Assembly (NCBI GenBank): GCA_900539465.1
Contig: UQCF01000012.1
Span: forward strand, 13,198 to 77,197
DNA: 64,000 nt
DNA from: an uncultured Ruminococcus sp.
GTDB taxonomy: Bacteria > Bacillota > Clostridia > Oscillospirales > Acutalibacteraceae
Direction of reading: 5' to 3'
A program made the position numbers and the translations under genes. The stretch's first letter is position 1. Each line of letters begins with the position of its first letter. This document shows, piece after piece, positions 52,057 through 60,191 of the stretch. Under the pieces are notes generated by a model. It did no database searches, was not told the origin of the DNA, and was given only the letters and a program-made list of their open reading frames with translations.

Positions 52057-53466
52057 GTGACGGATATTACTTTAAAAAGCAGAATAGAGCAGTATTTTAA
52101 AGACTATGAGAGCGCGATTATAGAGGATGTATCAACTCTTGTTGCAATCCCGAGCGTCAGAAGTGAAGCTCTTGAGGGCAAGCCGTTCGGCTATTACTCA
52201 TATCATGCGCTTGAAACCGCTCTTAAAATGGCAGAGGGCTACGGCTTCGGCATAAAAAATTATGACGGCTATGTCGGCAGCATTGATTTTAACGATAAAG
52301 AGACGGAGCTCGGTATTTTTGCCCATTTGGATGTTGTTGCGGCGGGTGACGGCTGGCACAGTAATCCGTTTGAGGTTAAAATTGAAGACGGCAAGCTTTT
52401 CGGCAGGGGAGTCAGCGACGATAAAGGCCCTGCAATCGCGGCACTTTATGCTCTCAAAGCGGTTAAAGATCTCGGTATAGAGCTTAAAAAGAATGTACGC
52501 CTTGTGCTCGGCACAGATGAGGAGTGCGGCAGCGACGACCTTAAGCATTATTTTGAAACAGAAGAAAAGCCTAAACACTCGTTTACTCCCGATGCGAATT
52601 TCCCCGTAACAAACGGCGAAAAGGGTAGATTTACCAAAAAATTCTTTTCGGGCTATATTGATAAAAAAGAGGGCAAGCGCGTTGTCAGCATAAAGGGCGG
52701 CGAGGCGGCAAATGCCGTGCCGGGAACCTGCGAAGCTGTGGTTGCGGGCTTTGACAGAGACGAGGTTGAGTGGAAGGCTTTGCTTGCCTCTATCAGAACC
52801 GACACCGATTTCACAGCCGAGGAGTGCGAGAACGGCATAAAGATAGTTTGTACGGGAACTTCGGCTCATGCTTCGCTTCCGCAAAACGGTGTGAATCCGA
52901 TAACCGCAATGCTCACCATGCTCTCGTCACTCTCGCTTGATAAGAGTGAAAGCTCCAGCAGAGTTACGTCGTTAAAAGAGCTTTTTCCGCACGGAGATTA
53001 CCTCGGCAAAGCCTTTGGTGTTGATATGAGCGACAAGCTCGGCGAGCTGACCATGACCCTTGATATTTTGAATTTTGAAAACGGCAGGGTAGAGGGCTGT
53101 TTTGACACAAGAACCCCGATGTGTGCCGGTGAAGAAAACTGTGCCATGCCCATTGCCTCAAGGCTGAGAAGCTACGGCTTTGTTATTGAGAACACAGATA
53201 TGCGTGCTCCTCATTATGTGGACGAAAATTCTGACTTTGTTAAAACGCTTCTTAAAAATTATGAGTGTTTCACAGGCGATAAAGGCGAGTGCCTTTGCAT
53301 GGGCGGCGGCACCTATGTTCACGATATAGACGGCGGCGTTGCGTTCGGCGCAATCAGAAAAGGCCTTGAAACCAATATGCACGGCGCGGACGAATTTATG
53401 TATATAGAAGATATATTGACAGCGGCAAAAATATTCACAGCCGTAATAATAGATGTGTGTGGTTGA
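52057..53466 (+). CDS. pepV: M20 family dipeptidase (PepV-like)
   Basis: 469 residues from GTG 52057, which is 8 bases after CGGAGGG; a frame opening at 52036 lies before that box. Di-zinc exopeptidase for dipeptides in the cytoplasm. Zinc ligands and catalytic acids: HLDVVAAGDGW, GRGVSDDKGP, LGTDEECGS and TPDANFPV; a late His lies in the GGGTYVHD block. Inserted lid domain (~190-370) has the conserved His in GTSAHASLPQNG. Tight spacing to a DUF3006 gene. Confidence 0.9.
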   Translation: MTDITLKSRIEQYFKDYESAIIEDVSTLVAIPSVRSEALEGKPFGYYSYHALETALKMAEGYGFGIKNYDGYVGSIDFNDKETELGIFAHLDVVAAGDGWHSNPFEVKIEDGKLFGRGVSDDKGPAIAALYALKAVKDLGIELKKNVRLVLGTDEECGSDDLKHYFETEEKPKHSFTPDANFPVTNGEKGRFTKKFFSGYIDKKEGKRVVSIKGGEAANAVPGTCEAVVAGFDRDEVEWKALLASIRTDTDFTAEECENGIKIVCTGTSAHASLPQNGVNPITAMLTMLSSLSLDKSESSSRVTSLKELFPHGDYLGKAFGVDMSDKLGELTMTLDILNFENGRVEGCFDTRTPMCAGEENCAMPIASRLRSYGFVIENTDMRAPHYVDENSDFVKTLLKNYECFTGDKGECLCMGGGTYVHDIDGGVAFGAIRKGLETNMHGADEFMYIEDILTAAKIFTAVIIDVCG

Positions 53467-53469
53467 AAT

Positions 53470-53691
53470 ATGAAAAAGTATGTTGTTGAAGAAATTGAAA
53501 ACGGCGTTGCAAAATGCGAGAATGAAGACGGTGATTTTGAGTTTATAAAATCAGATTTATTGCCCTCGGGTGTGAAAGAGGGCAATGTTCTCATTTTTGA
53601 GGACGGATTTTATACCGTTTCGCAGAGCGAGACCGCCGAGCGCAAAAAAAGAATGTTGGAGCTTCAGGAAAAACTTTTCGGCAAAAAATAA
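53470..53691 (+). CDS. DUF3006 family protein
   Basis: 73 residues, 3 bp after pepV. Small beta-barrel type: KKYVVEEIENGVAKCENEDG then LLPSGVKEGNVLIFEDG, the typical DUF3006 layout, and a Lys/Glu-rich helical tail. Function unknown; in other Firmicutes it lies next to metallo-beta-lactamase or peptidase genes. Confidence 0.75.
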   Translation: MKKYVVEEIENGVAKCENEDGDFEFIKSDLLPSGVKEGNVLIFEDGFYTVSQSETAERKKRMLELQEKLFGKK

Positions 53692-53766
53692 CCGAATGTT
53701 AAACAATCAATTACAAATATTTCATATATGAGGCTTAGAATAAAGACCTCTACGGAGATGAAAATT

Positions 53767-55071
53767 ATGTGCAATCAGCTTATCAAATTTTTTGAAGACA
53801 AAAAAATACTTATTCTCGGCTTTGGCAGAGAGGGCTTATCGACCTATAATTATATCCGCACCTACTTGCCTAAAAAACATCTCGGCATTGCAGACGCAAA
53901 AGACGTTGCGCTCCAAGATGAAAACGTGACGTTTCATACCGGCAAAAATTATATGGACTCAATAAAAGAAGACTATGACCTTATAATGAAAACCCCGGGC
54001 ATAGCTTTTATTGATGTGGATATTCCGAACGGCACAACCGTGAGCTGCCAGACGGATTTGTTTTTGCGCTTTGCACCGTGCATGAAAATAGGCATAACAG
54101 GCACAAAGGGCAAGACGACTACCTCTACCCTTATATATGAGGTTGTGTCTGCCGCAGGAAAAGACGCTTGCCTTATCGGCAACATCGGCGTGCCCGTTTT
54201 TGACGTTATTGATTCGATTGAGGGCAAAACGGCGGTCATAGAGATGTCGTCGCATCAGCTTGAGTTTACAAGAACCTCACCTCATATAGCGGTGCTTACA
54301 AATATATATCCCGAGCACCTCGACCATTACAACGGCTTTGAGGGCTATGTCGGCGCAAAATATAACATTATGAAGCACCAGACAAAGGACGATTATCTCA
54401 TATACAATCCCGACCAGGATTTGACGGGAATAATTGATTTGGACGCGGTTAAATCAAACAAAATTGCCGTCAGCGCAAAGGACGGCGAAAAAGACGAATT
54501 CTTAAAATCGCTTACCTCTCTTAACGGCAGACTTCTCGGCGAGCATAGCCACCAGGATATTTATTTTGCCGCAAAGGTTGCGGAAATTCTCGGTATAGAA
54601 AAATCTGCGGTTAAAAAGGGAATAGAGAACTTCAAGGGTATTCCTCACAGGCTTGAGCCTGTCGGTGAGTTCAGAGGCATTAAGTTTTATAACGACAGCA
54701 TTGCAACCATTCCCCACGCGGTTGAGTGCGGCGTTGAGGCAATAGGCGATGTTGATACTCTGATATTCGGCGGACTTGACAGAGGAATAGACTATGAGGA
54801 GTTTAAAAAATACCTGATGTCCTGCCCGGTTAAAAACCTTATCGGTATGCCCGATACAGGTCACAGCATAATAGACGCGCTCTCTCTCCTCGGCTGCGAC
54901 AAAAAAATGTTTAAGGCAGAGGATATGGAGCAGGCTGTCAAGGCGGCATATGACATGACTGAAAAGGGCAAAAGCTGTTTGCTTTCGCCTGCGGCGTCAA
55001 GCTATAATGTATATAAAAATTTTGAATACAAGGGCAATCACTTTAAAGAGACGGTCAAGGCCCTTGCGTGA
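53767..55071 (+). CDS. murD: UDP-N-acetylmuramoylalanine--D-glutamate ligase
   Basis: 434 residues from ATG 53767 (GGAG 9 bases upstream); the ATG at 53728 has no ribosome-binding site. Adds D-Glu to UDP-MurNAc-L-Ala in the cytoplasm. N-terminal Rossmann domain ILGFGREGLSTYNY, ATP-binding GITGTKGKTTTS, the VIEMSSHQLE and NIYPEHLDHY blocks and IPHRLEPVGEFRG. Length is normal. It is separate from the usual dcw cluster, none of which is in view. Confidence 0.9.
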   Translation: MCNQLIKFFEDKKILILGFGREGLSTYNYIRTYLPKKHLGIADAKDVALQDENVTFHTGKNYMDSIKEDYDLIMKTPGIAFIDVDIPNGTTVSCQTDLFLRFAPCMKIGITGTKGKTTTSTLIYEVVSAAGKDACLIGNIGVPVFDVIDSIEGKTAVIEMSSHQLEFTRTSPHIAVLTNIYPEHLDHYNGFEGYVGAKYNIMKHQTKDDYLIYNPDQDLTGIIDLDAVKSNKIAVSAKDGEKDEFLKSLTSLNGRLLGEHSHQDIYFAAKVAEILGIEKSAVKKGIENFKGIPHRLEPVGEFRGIKFYNDSIATIPHAVECGVEAIGDVDTLIFGGLDRGIDYEEFKKYLMSCPVKNLIGMPDTGHSIIDALSLLGCDKKMFKAEDMEQAVKAAYDMTEKGKSCLLSPAASSYNVYKNFEYKGNHFKETVKALA

Positions 55072-55087
55072 AAGGAGCAGCCCTTAA

Positions 55088-55555
55088 TTGAACGATTTCA
55101 GAGCAAAATTATATGAGTTTATGAGGGGCAGAAACGGTAGCGACGAGCTTTATATCTTTATGTCTGCGGCATATATCATAATGATAATCACAAATGCTTT
55201 TGTTCGCTCAAGAATTTTTTCGGCAATAATTTTGGCATGGTTTATTTTGACGGTGCTCAGATTTTTTTCAAAAGACATATACCGCCGCCAAAACGAAAAT
55301 GCCAAATTTGTAACGCTTTTAAATCGCATTAAAAATAAAAATTTTAAGCGTGACCCTTATGAGGTTAAGACCAAAAAAGATTCTAAGCTTAAAAGAAAAA
55401 TAAAGATGTATAAAACCATGTTTAAAGACAGAAAAACTCATGTCTTTAAAAAGTGCCCGCAGTGCAAGGCGGTCATACGCTTGCCGAAAAGAAAGGGCAG
55501 CCATGAAGTAATATGCCCGAAGTGTGGCAGAGAATTTAAAATAAAAGTGCGTTGA
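55088..55555 (+). CDS. Membrane protein with C-terminal zinc ribbon
   Basis: 155 residues, TTG start with AAAGGAG 10 bases upstream. Two membrane helices in residues ~22-60, a very basic linker (~65-120, rich in Lys), then a zinc ribbon CPQCKAVIRLP ... ICPKCGREF. The layout suggests membrane-tethered binding of RNA, DNA or protein on the cytoplasmic side. No known family was recognised. It lies 17 bp after murD and 10 bp before the Nudix gene. Confidence 0.65.
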   Translation: MNDFRAKLYEFMRGRNGSDELYIFMSAAYIIMIITNAFVRSRIFSAIILAWFILTVLRFFSKDIYRRQNENAKFVTLLNRIKNKNFKRDPYEVKTKKDSKLKRKIKMYKTMFKDRKTHVFKKCPQCKAVIRLPKRKGSHEVICPKCGREFKIKVR

Positions 55556-55564
55556 GGTGCGAGT

Positions 55565-56107
55565 ATGAATCTTGAAGAAAAAACAGTAAAAAAGAATTAT
55601 ATTTATAAGGGAAAAATCGTAAATCTCAGAAAAGACGACGCGATGCTCCCGAACGGCAAAATGTGTGTGAGAGAAATTGTCGAGCACGCAAAAGGCGTTG
55701 TGCTTGCCGCACTCACAGAGGATAACGAGCTTATTTTTGTTAGGCAGTTCCGTTACCCATATATGGAGGTTGTGCTCGAACTCCCGGCAGGAAAAGTAGA
55801 AGAGGGCGAAGACCCGCTCGAAGCCGGCAAAAGAGAATTGCTTGAAGAAACCGGAGTAACGGCAGAAGAATATATTGACCTCGGTGAGTTTTATCCCTCC
55901 TGCGGCTTTACGGACGAGATAATTTATATGTATTTGGCAAAGGGACTTTCGCAGGGCAGTCAGCACCTTGACGAGGACGAATTTTTGAACGTAGAAAAAA
56001 TTCCGCTTCAAAAAGCGGTCGATATGGTTATGAAAAACGAAATACCCGACGGCAAAACCCAGTCGCTTATTTTAAAGGCTTTTTTAAAGCTCAAAGAGGG
56101 CGAATGA
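55565..56107 (+). CDS. Nudix hydrolase, ADP-ribose pyrophosphatase type
   Basis: 180 residues. The 23-residue Nudix box is intact: GKVEEGEDPL, then GKRELLEETGV, with REXXEE acids for Mg2+. The preceding VRQFRYPYMEVVLELPAG is typical of the ADP-ribose group (NudF). It hydrolyses ADP-ribose to AMP and ribose-5-phosphate by family. The stop overlaps the start of maf (ATGATGA). Confidence 0.88.
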   Translation: MNLEEKTVKKNYIYKGKIVNLRKDDAMLPNGKMCVREIVEHAKGVVLAALTEDNELIFVRQFRYPYMEVVLELPAGKVEEGEDPLEAGKRELLEETGVTAEEYIDLGEFYPSCGFTDEIIYMYLAKGLSQGSQHLDEDEFLNVEKIPLQKAVDMVMKNEIPDGKTQSLILKAFLKLKEGE

Positions 56108-56658
56108 TGAAAGAGATAATTCTTGCCTCCGCCTCTCCGCGCAGAAGAGAGCTGCTTGCTCTTGCAGGTGTGGATTTTACCGTTCAAACGGCAGATGTAG
56201 AGGAGAAAACCGCGCCCGGTCTTACCCCTGCGGAGACGGTAAAACAGCTTGCCGAAATAAAGGCTGCCGCCGTCGCAGAAAAAAATCCGTCCTGCACGGT
56301 TATCGGCGCAGATACGGTTGTTGCATCAGAGGGCAAAATTCTCGGCAAACCAAAAACTCGTGAAGAAGCTTATGAAATGCTGGAATCCCTCTCTGGCAAA
56401 ACGCACCATGTTTACACGGGCGTGTGTATTATGAATGGCGAAGAAAAAACAGTTTTTGCCGAGGAGACGGCGGTCACTTTTTATGAACTCTCTGATGATG
56501 AAATATATTCTTATGTTGACACGGGCGATTGCTATGACAAAGCCGGTGCATACGGAATACAAAGCGGCGGGTGTACGCTTGTTAAAAAGATAGACGGAGA
56601 CTATTTTAATGTTGTCGGTCTGCCTGTTGCAAGGCTTGTGAGAGAACTGAAAAAGTGA
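56104..56658 (+). CDS. maf: Maf-like nucleoside-triphosphate pyrophosphatase
   Basis: 184 residues; ATG at 56104 or the next codon at 56107. Starts IILASASPRRRELL, has GADTVVASEGKILGKPK and ends around GDYFNVVGLPVARLV: all Maf landmarks. Family members cleave dTTP/UTP or modified nucleotides and affect septation. Last gene of the plus-strand run; a palindromic hairpin 13 bp later may end the transcript. Confidence 0.92.
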   Translation: MMKEIILASASPRRRELLALAGVDFTVQTADVEEKTAPGLTPAETVKQLAEIKAAAVAEKNPSCTVIGADTVVASEGKILGKPKTREEAYEMLESLSGKTHHVYTGVCIMNGEEKTVFAEETAVTFYELSDDEIYSYVDTGDCYDKAGAYGIQSGGCTLVKKIDGDYFNVVGLPVARLVRELKK

Positions 56659-56670
56659 TAAAACAGAAAT

Positions 56671-56694
56671 CGGCGGCATGACCTCATGCCGCCG
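56671..56694. repeat. CGGCGGCATGA hairpin, dispersed copy 2
   Basis: Perfect 11-bp arms CGGCGGCATGA / TCATGCCGCCG around CC, related to 42169-42189. Followed by TTAAGTTTTC, it may also terminate maf. Confidence 0.65.
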
Positions 56695-56728
56695 TTAAGT
56701 TTTCGCCCGAATAAAAGCGGCGCACTCA

Positions 56729-56787
56729 TCGCCTCCACTTTAGGGGAGGTGGATTCGGCGTTTTACGCCGAAGACGGAGGGGTTAAA
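56729..56787. repeat. Dispersed intergenic repeat, copy 2
   Basis: GCCTCCACTTTAGGGGAGGT, an inner CGGCG / CGCCG hairpin, then GACGGAGGGGTTAAA. The outer sequences match copy 1 at 42291-42345 almost base for base; the inner hairpin differs. Confidence 0.75.
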
Positions 56788-56850
56788 GTTCATCAAACGC
56801 AGAAATTCGCGGCAATCGCCGGCATGAGAACGTGAAACCTAACCTCGTAG

Positions 56851-56872
56851 GGCGGTGTGCCCACACACCGCC
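56851..56872. repeat. GGCGGTGTG hairpin, first of two
   Basis: GGCGGTGTG / CACACCGCC with loop CCCA; repeated at 56970-56991 with one change. Confidence 0.7.
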
Positions 56873-56879
56873 GTCGAAT

Positions 56880-56940
56880 TTTTGCACGAATAAAAAGCGG
56901 TGTATAAATCGCCCCCACTTTATGGTGGGTTGATTCGATT
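56880..56940. repeat. Degenerate third copy of the intergenic repeat
   Basis: GCACGAATAAAAAGCGGTG then ATCGCCCCCACTTTATGGTG, a decayed version of the copy-2 segment that begins GCCCGAATAAAAGCGGCGC; looks like a local duplication. Confidence 0.55.
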
Positions 56941-56969
56941 TAATTAAGTCCAAAAAACTAAGCACAATC

Positions 56970-56991
56970 GGCGGTGTGCCCACACATCGCC
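56970..56991. repeat. GGCGGTGTG hairpin, second of two
   Basis: GGCGGTGTG, loop CCCA, CACATCGCC: same hairpin as 56851-56872 with one base changed. Together these repeats fill the 440-bp gene-free gap 56659-57099. Confidence 0.65.
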
Positions 56992-57040
56992 GCCACAATA
57001 TAAAACCGCAGGGCATCACCTTATGGTCGTGCCGCACAAT

Positions 57041-57083
57041 AAAAAAACTCCTTGCCCGAACCAAAATTCAGGCAAGGAGTTTT
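57041..57083 (-). terminator. Terminator after rplL
   Basis: AAAACTCCTTGCC / GGCAAGGAGTTTTTTT on the minus strand; stem 13 bp. Confidence 0.9.
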
Positions 57084-57099
57084 GATGTAGAAATTAAAC

Positions 57100-57477
57100 T
57101 TATTTAAGTTCAACCTTTGCGCCGACTTCTTCAAGCTTAGCTTTGATTTCTTCAGCTTCTTCTTTAGCAACGCCCTCTTTAATTGCTTTGGGAGCGCCGT
57201 CAACAAGAGCCTTAGCTTCTGCAAGGCCAAGACCTGTGATGTCTTTAACAGCCTTAACAACCTTGATCTTCTGAGCGCCTGCTTCAGCAAGAACAACGTC
57301 AAACTCTGTCTTCTCCTCGACTGCTGCTGCGCCGCCTGCTGCGGGACCTGCTGATACAACTGCTGCTGCAGCTGATACGCCGAATTCTTCTTCTACTGCT
57401 TTTACGAGCTCTGAAAGCTCAAGAACTGAAAGAGTCTTTAACTCTTCAACAATTGCTGTAATCTTCTCTGATGCCAT
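57100..57477 (-). CDS. rplL: Ribosomal protein L7/L12
   Basis: 125 residues. N-terminal dimerisation helices (MASEKITAIVEELKTLSVLE), Ala-rich hinge, and C-terminal factor-binding domain KIKVVKAVKDITGLGLAEAK. Stalk protein that recruits elongation factors. In most bacteria rpoB follows; here a terminator and a repeat-rich gap do. Confidence 0.97.
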   Translation of the reverse strand: MASEKITAIVEELKTLSVLELSELVKAVEEEFGVSAAAAVVSAGPAAGGAAAVEEKTEFDVVLAEAGAQKIKVVKAVKDITGLGLAEAKALVDGAPKAIKEGVAKEEAEEIKAKLEEVGAKVELK

Positions 57478-57521
57478 TTTAGTTATCCTCCTAAAAAATT
57501 ATAAATCAAATTAAAGGGCAA

Positions 57522-58040
57522 TTAAGCCTCTGCGGGAGCCTCTTCAGCTCCGTCTTTATCAGCAATAGCCTGAACAGCACGTGCAAATGCTGCGATAGGC
57601 GCGCTGAATACGTTTGCAACCATAGAAAGCAATGTTTCTCTTGAAGGAAGGGTTGCAAGCTCCTTAATCTTATCAAGACCGATAAGTTCGCCGTCAAGGT
57701 AGCCGCTCTTAATGTTGAAGCTCTCTACCTTGTCTGCATATTTGTTGAGAATACGTGCAGCTGCAACATAATCCTCTGTGCTGGTGGCAATAGCCGTTGT
57801 GCCCTCAAGAACCGACGTCATACCTTCGAGGTCTGTGCCCTTAACGGCAAGACCGAGAAGTGTGTTTTTAACAACAGTGTATTCAACGCCTGCTTCTCTG
57901 AGCTCCTTACGCATTGCAGTATCATCAGCAACTGTGATGCCCTTGAATTCAACGACAACACCTGCGACTGAATTTGAAATTCTGTCTGAAAGCTGAGCTA
58001 CTATCTGTTTCTTTTGTTCCAATACGCTTGCGCTTGGCAT
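57522..58040 (-). CDS. rplJ: Ribosomal protein L10
   Basis: 172 residues. Stalk base that carries L12 dimers on its C-terminal helix. N-terminal rRNA-binding domain includes RKELREAGVEYTVVKNTLL. Preceded by a canonical L10 leader with its own promoter, so rplJ-rplL form a unit separate from rplK-rplA. Confidence 0.96.
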   Translation of the reverse strand: MPSASVLEQKKQIVAQLSDRISNSVAGVVVEFKGITVADDTAMRKELREAGVEYTVVKNTLLGLAVKGTDLEGMTSVLEGTTAIATSTEDYVAAARILNKYADKVESFNIKSGYLDGELIGLDKIKELATLPSRETLLSMVANVFSAPIAAFARAVQAIADKDGAEEAPAEA

Positions 58041-58080
58041 ATCTGTTTCACCTCTCTGTAGCTAAAATGCGGTGCGAATG

Positions 58081-58210
58081 CAAAAATCCCTGCCCACAGA
58101 CCGCAGGCAGGGATAGACATACATAAAAATCAGTATAGATTCAGTATGTTCCTAACCTCGGCAGGTGGGTAAACCGTTACGCATGAAGCACCTGCTGTCT
58201 TAAGTAAAAA
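58081..58210 (-). ncRNA. L10 (rplJ) leader RNA
   Basis: On the minus strand GACAGCAGGTGCTTCATGCG, CGGTTTACCCACCTGCCGAG and GTTAGGAAC match the kink-turn leader that L10(L12)4 binds. It ends in a terminator-like hairpin (ATCCCTGCC / GGGCAGGGAT, 58082-58115) followed by TTTTT, pointing to attenuation. Confidence 0.85.
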
Positions 58211-58223
58211 GAACAGCTTAATG

Positions 58224-58252
58224 ATAATACCACACAGAACGCTCTGTGTCAA
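58224..58252 (-). promoter_or_regulatory. Promoter of rplJ-rplL
   Basis: Minus strand TTGACA (58247-58252), 17-base spacer, TATTAT (58224-58229). Confidence 0.85.
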
Positions 58253-58262
58253 GTATTTTTTA

Positions 58263-58973
58263 TTATTCGTCAGCCGATGTTGCGCTTGCCTTTGCAGGGT
58301 TAATGCGAACGCCGGGACCCATTGTTGTTGCAAGTACGCAGGACTTGATGTACTGACCCTTTGCAGCTGCGGGCTTAGCCTTTTCAACTGCTGTGATAAG
58401 GGTGTTGTAGTTCTCTGCAAGCTTCTCTGCGCCGAAAGAAACCTTGCCGATGGGGCAGTGAATAATATTTGTTTTGTCAAGACGGTATTCAATCTTACCT
58501 GCTTTAGCCTCTTCAACAGCCTTTGCAACATCGGGTGTTACAGTGCCTGCTTTGGGGCTGGGCATAAGACCGCGGGGTCCGAGAACTTTACCGAGACGGC
58601 CTACAAGACCCATCATGTTGGGTGCTGCGATAGCAACGTCAAAGTCAAGGAAACCTTCGCCCTGAATCTTGGCAACAAGGTCTTCTGCGCCGACGATTTC
58701 AGCGCCTGCAGCTGCTGCTGCGTCTGCTGCGTCGCCCTTTGCAAAAACTGCAACTCTAACGCTCTTGCCTGTGCCGTTGGGGAGAACAACCGCGCCTCTT
58801 ACCTGCTGGTCAGCGTGACGCGAGTCAACACCGAGGCGGATGTGAAGTTCTACTGTTTCGTCAAATTTAGCAGAAGCGGTTTTAACAACTGTTTCAAGTG
58901 CCTCTGCAGGCTCATAAAGCTTTGCTCTGTCAACAAGCTTTGAGCTTTCAATATATTTCTTGCCGTGTTTCAT
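58263..58973 (-). CDS. rplA: Ribosomal protein L1
   Basis: 236 residues. Forms the L1 stalk and often represses its own mRNA. Conserved parts: VELHIRLGVDSRHADQQVRG, LGPRGLMPSPKAGTVT and the late TTMGPGVRI. Its leader carries a structured motif also found before rplK (see 58994-59030). Confidence 0.97.
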   Translation of the reverse strand: MKHGKKYIESSKLVDRAKLYEPAEALETVVKTASAKFDETVELHIRLGVDSRHADQQVRGAVVLPNGTGKSVRVAVFAKGDAADAAAAAGAEIVGAEDLVAKIQGEGFLDFDVAIAAPNMMGLVGRLGKVLGPRGLMPSPKAGTVTPDVAKAVEEAKAGKIEYRLDKTNIIHCPIGKVSFGAEKLAENYNTLITAVEKAKPAAAKGQYIKSCVLATTMGPGVRINPAKASATSADE

Positions 58974-58993
58974 TGTTAATTACCTCCCAAATA

Positions 58994-59030
58994 AGTGGTT
59001 AATCGGATTTTTCCTCCCACCAGGGAGCAT
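58994..59030 (-). promoter_or_regulatory. Structured RNA motif upstream of rplA, possible L1 site
   Basis: Minus strand GCTCCCTGGTGGGAGGA, then AATCCGATTAACCAC. GTGG pairs with CCAC around GGGAGG; the same pattern precedes rplK. Resembles the L1-binding leaders of L11-L1 operons; this is inference. Confidence 0.5.
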
Positions 59031-59455
59031 TAGTCCACTACAGTAACGCCCATGCTGCGAGCTGTACCGGCTATCATGCTCATAGCCGTTTCAATGCTTG
59101 CTGCGTTAAGATCAGGCATTTTCTGTTCTGCGATTTTTCTAATCTGCTCACCGGTAATAGTTGCAACCTTTGTCTTGTTGGGCACGCCCGAACCGCTCTC
59201 GATTCCGCAAGCCTTCTTGATAAGAACAGCTGCGGGGGGAGTCTTTGTAACAAAGGTAAATGTGCGGTCTGCATAAACTGTTATAACAACGGGAATGATG
59301 AGACCTGCATCATTTTTTGTGCGCTCGTTAAATTCCTTGGTGAACGCCATGATGTTTACGCCGTGCTGACCTAAAGCAGGTCCTACGGGCGGAGCCGGGG
59401 TCGCTTTGCCGGCGGGGATTTGAAGCTTAATAAAGCCTACAACCTTCTGAGCCAT
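59030..59455 (-). CDS. rplK: Ribosomal protein L11
   Basis: 141 residues from ATG 59455 (GGAGG 8 bases upstream), giving the usual start MAQKVVGFIKLQIPAGKA; a longer frame to 59494 has no ribosome-binding site. The GTPase-centre protein; APPVGPALGQHGVNIMAF and the C-terminal GTARSMGVTV are standard. Next downstream is rplA. Confidence 0.97.
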   Translation of the reverse strand: MAQKVVGFIKLQIPAGKATPAPPVGPALGQHGVNIMAFTKEFNERTKNDAGLIIPVVITVYADRTFTFVTKTPPAAVLIKKACGIESGSGVPNKTKVATITGEQIRKIAEQKMPDLNAASIETAMSMIAGTARSMGVTVVD

Positions 59456-59475
59456 TTCTTGCACCTCCAAAAATG

Positions 59476-59530
59476 TGTGGTTATTGCGGAGCATTTATAA
59501 TTGGGATTTATGCTCCTCCCACAGGGAGCC
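59476..59530 (-). promoter_or_regulatory. Structured RNA motif upstream of rplK, second copy
   Basis: Minus strand GGCTCCCTGTGGGAGGAG, then AATCCC and AATAACCACA; TGTGG pairs with CCACA. It also has GGAGCAT / ATGCTCC (59488-59516). Shares order and spacing with the rplA motif. Confidence 0.5.
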
Positions 59531-59542
59531 TGTTAAAGCTCC

Positions 59543-59561
59543 ATGTATCAAAGCGATACAT
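59543..59561. other. Small hairpin between nusG and rplK
   Basis: ATGTATC / GATACAT with a 5-base loop. No T-run follows; probably part of the leader structure. Confidence 0.4.
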
Positions 59562-59597
59562 ATAATTAAACGGAACGACCGCTAATTATCAGTGTTT

Positions 59598-60155
59598 TCA
59601 GTCGGCAATGGGTTCTACCTGGTCAAGCTCAAGCTCAACCATAGTCTCTTTGCCGAAAAGAGCGGAAACCGTGACGCGAACCATATTGTTATCAACGTCA
59701 ATAGCCTCAACTCTGCCTGTGAAGCCGTCAAAGATCTCGTCAACAATGTTAACGGTATCGCCGACAGCGTAGTTGACCTCAACCGTGCGCTTTTCAACGC
59801 CGAGGCGATAAACTTCTTCCTCTGTTAAAGGAGTGGGTTTGCTCTCGGGGCCTACAAAGCCCGTAACGCCTCTGGTGTTTCTGACAACGAGCCATGCTTC
59901 GTCGCTTATCTCGGGTTGATCGTCTTCGTTCATCTCAACGGCCATTTTGACCATTACGTAACCGGGAAAAAGCTTGCGCTCAACTTCTTTGGTCTTATCT
60001 TCTTTAACCTCAACAACGGTTTCGGTCGGAATTTTGACCTCGAGAATCTGATCGTGCATTTTGCGGTTTTCAACGACTTTTTCGATGTTGCCGGCAACTT
60101 TGTTTTCGTAGCCGGAGTAGGTATGCACTACATACCATCTGGAGTTAATAGACAT
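59598..60155 (-). CDS. nusG: Transcription termination/antitermination factor NusG
   Basis: 185 residues. NGN domain (WYVVHTYSGYENKVAGNIEK, FPGYVMVKM, VRNTRGVTGFVG) and KOW domain (YAVGDTVNIVDEIFDGFTG). Couples RNA polymerase to ribosome or Rho. Order rpmG-secE-nusG-rplK-rplA is the classical arrangement. Confidence 0.97.
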   Translation of the reverse strand: MSINSRWYVVHTYSGYENKVAGNIEKVVENRKMHDQILEVKIPTETVVEVKEDKTKEVERKLFPGYVMVKMAVEMNEDDQPEISDEAWLVVRNTRGVTGFVGPESKPTPLTEEEVYRLGVEKRTVEVNYAVGDTVNIVDEIFDGFTGRVEAIDVDNNMVRVTVSALFGKETMVELELDQVEPIAD

Positions 60156-60191
60156 TGCTTTTCCTCCGAAAATCAGCCAAATTTCAAAAGC

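Noticed and set aside
56659..57100. CRISPR array in the repeat-dense gap
   Set aside because: Repeats differ in type and spacing, with no regular repeat-spacer periodicity and no cas genes.
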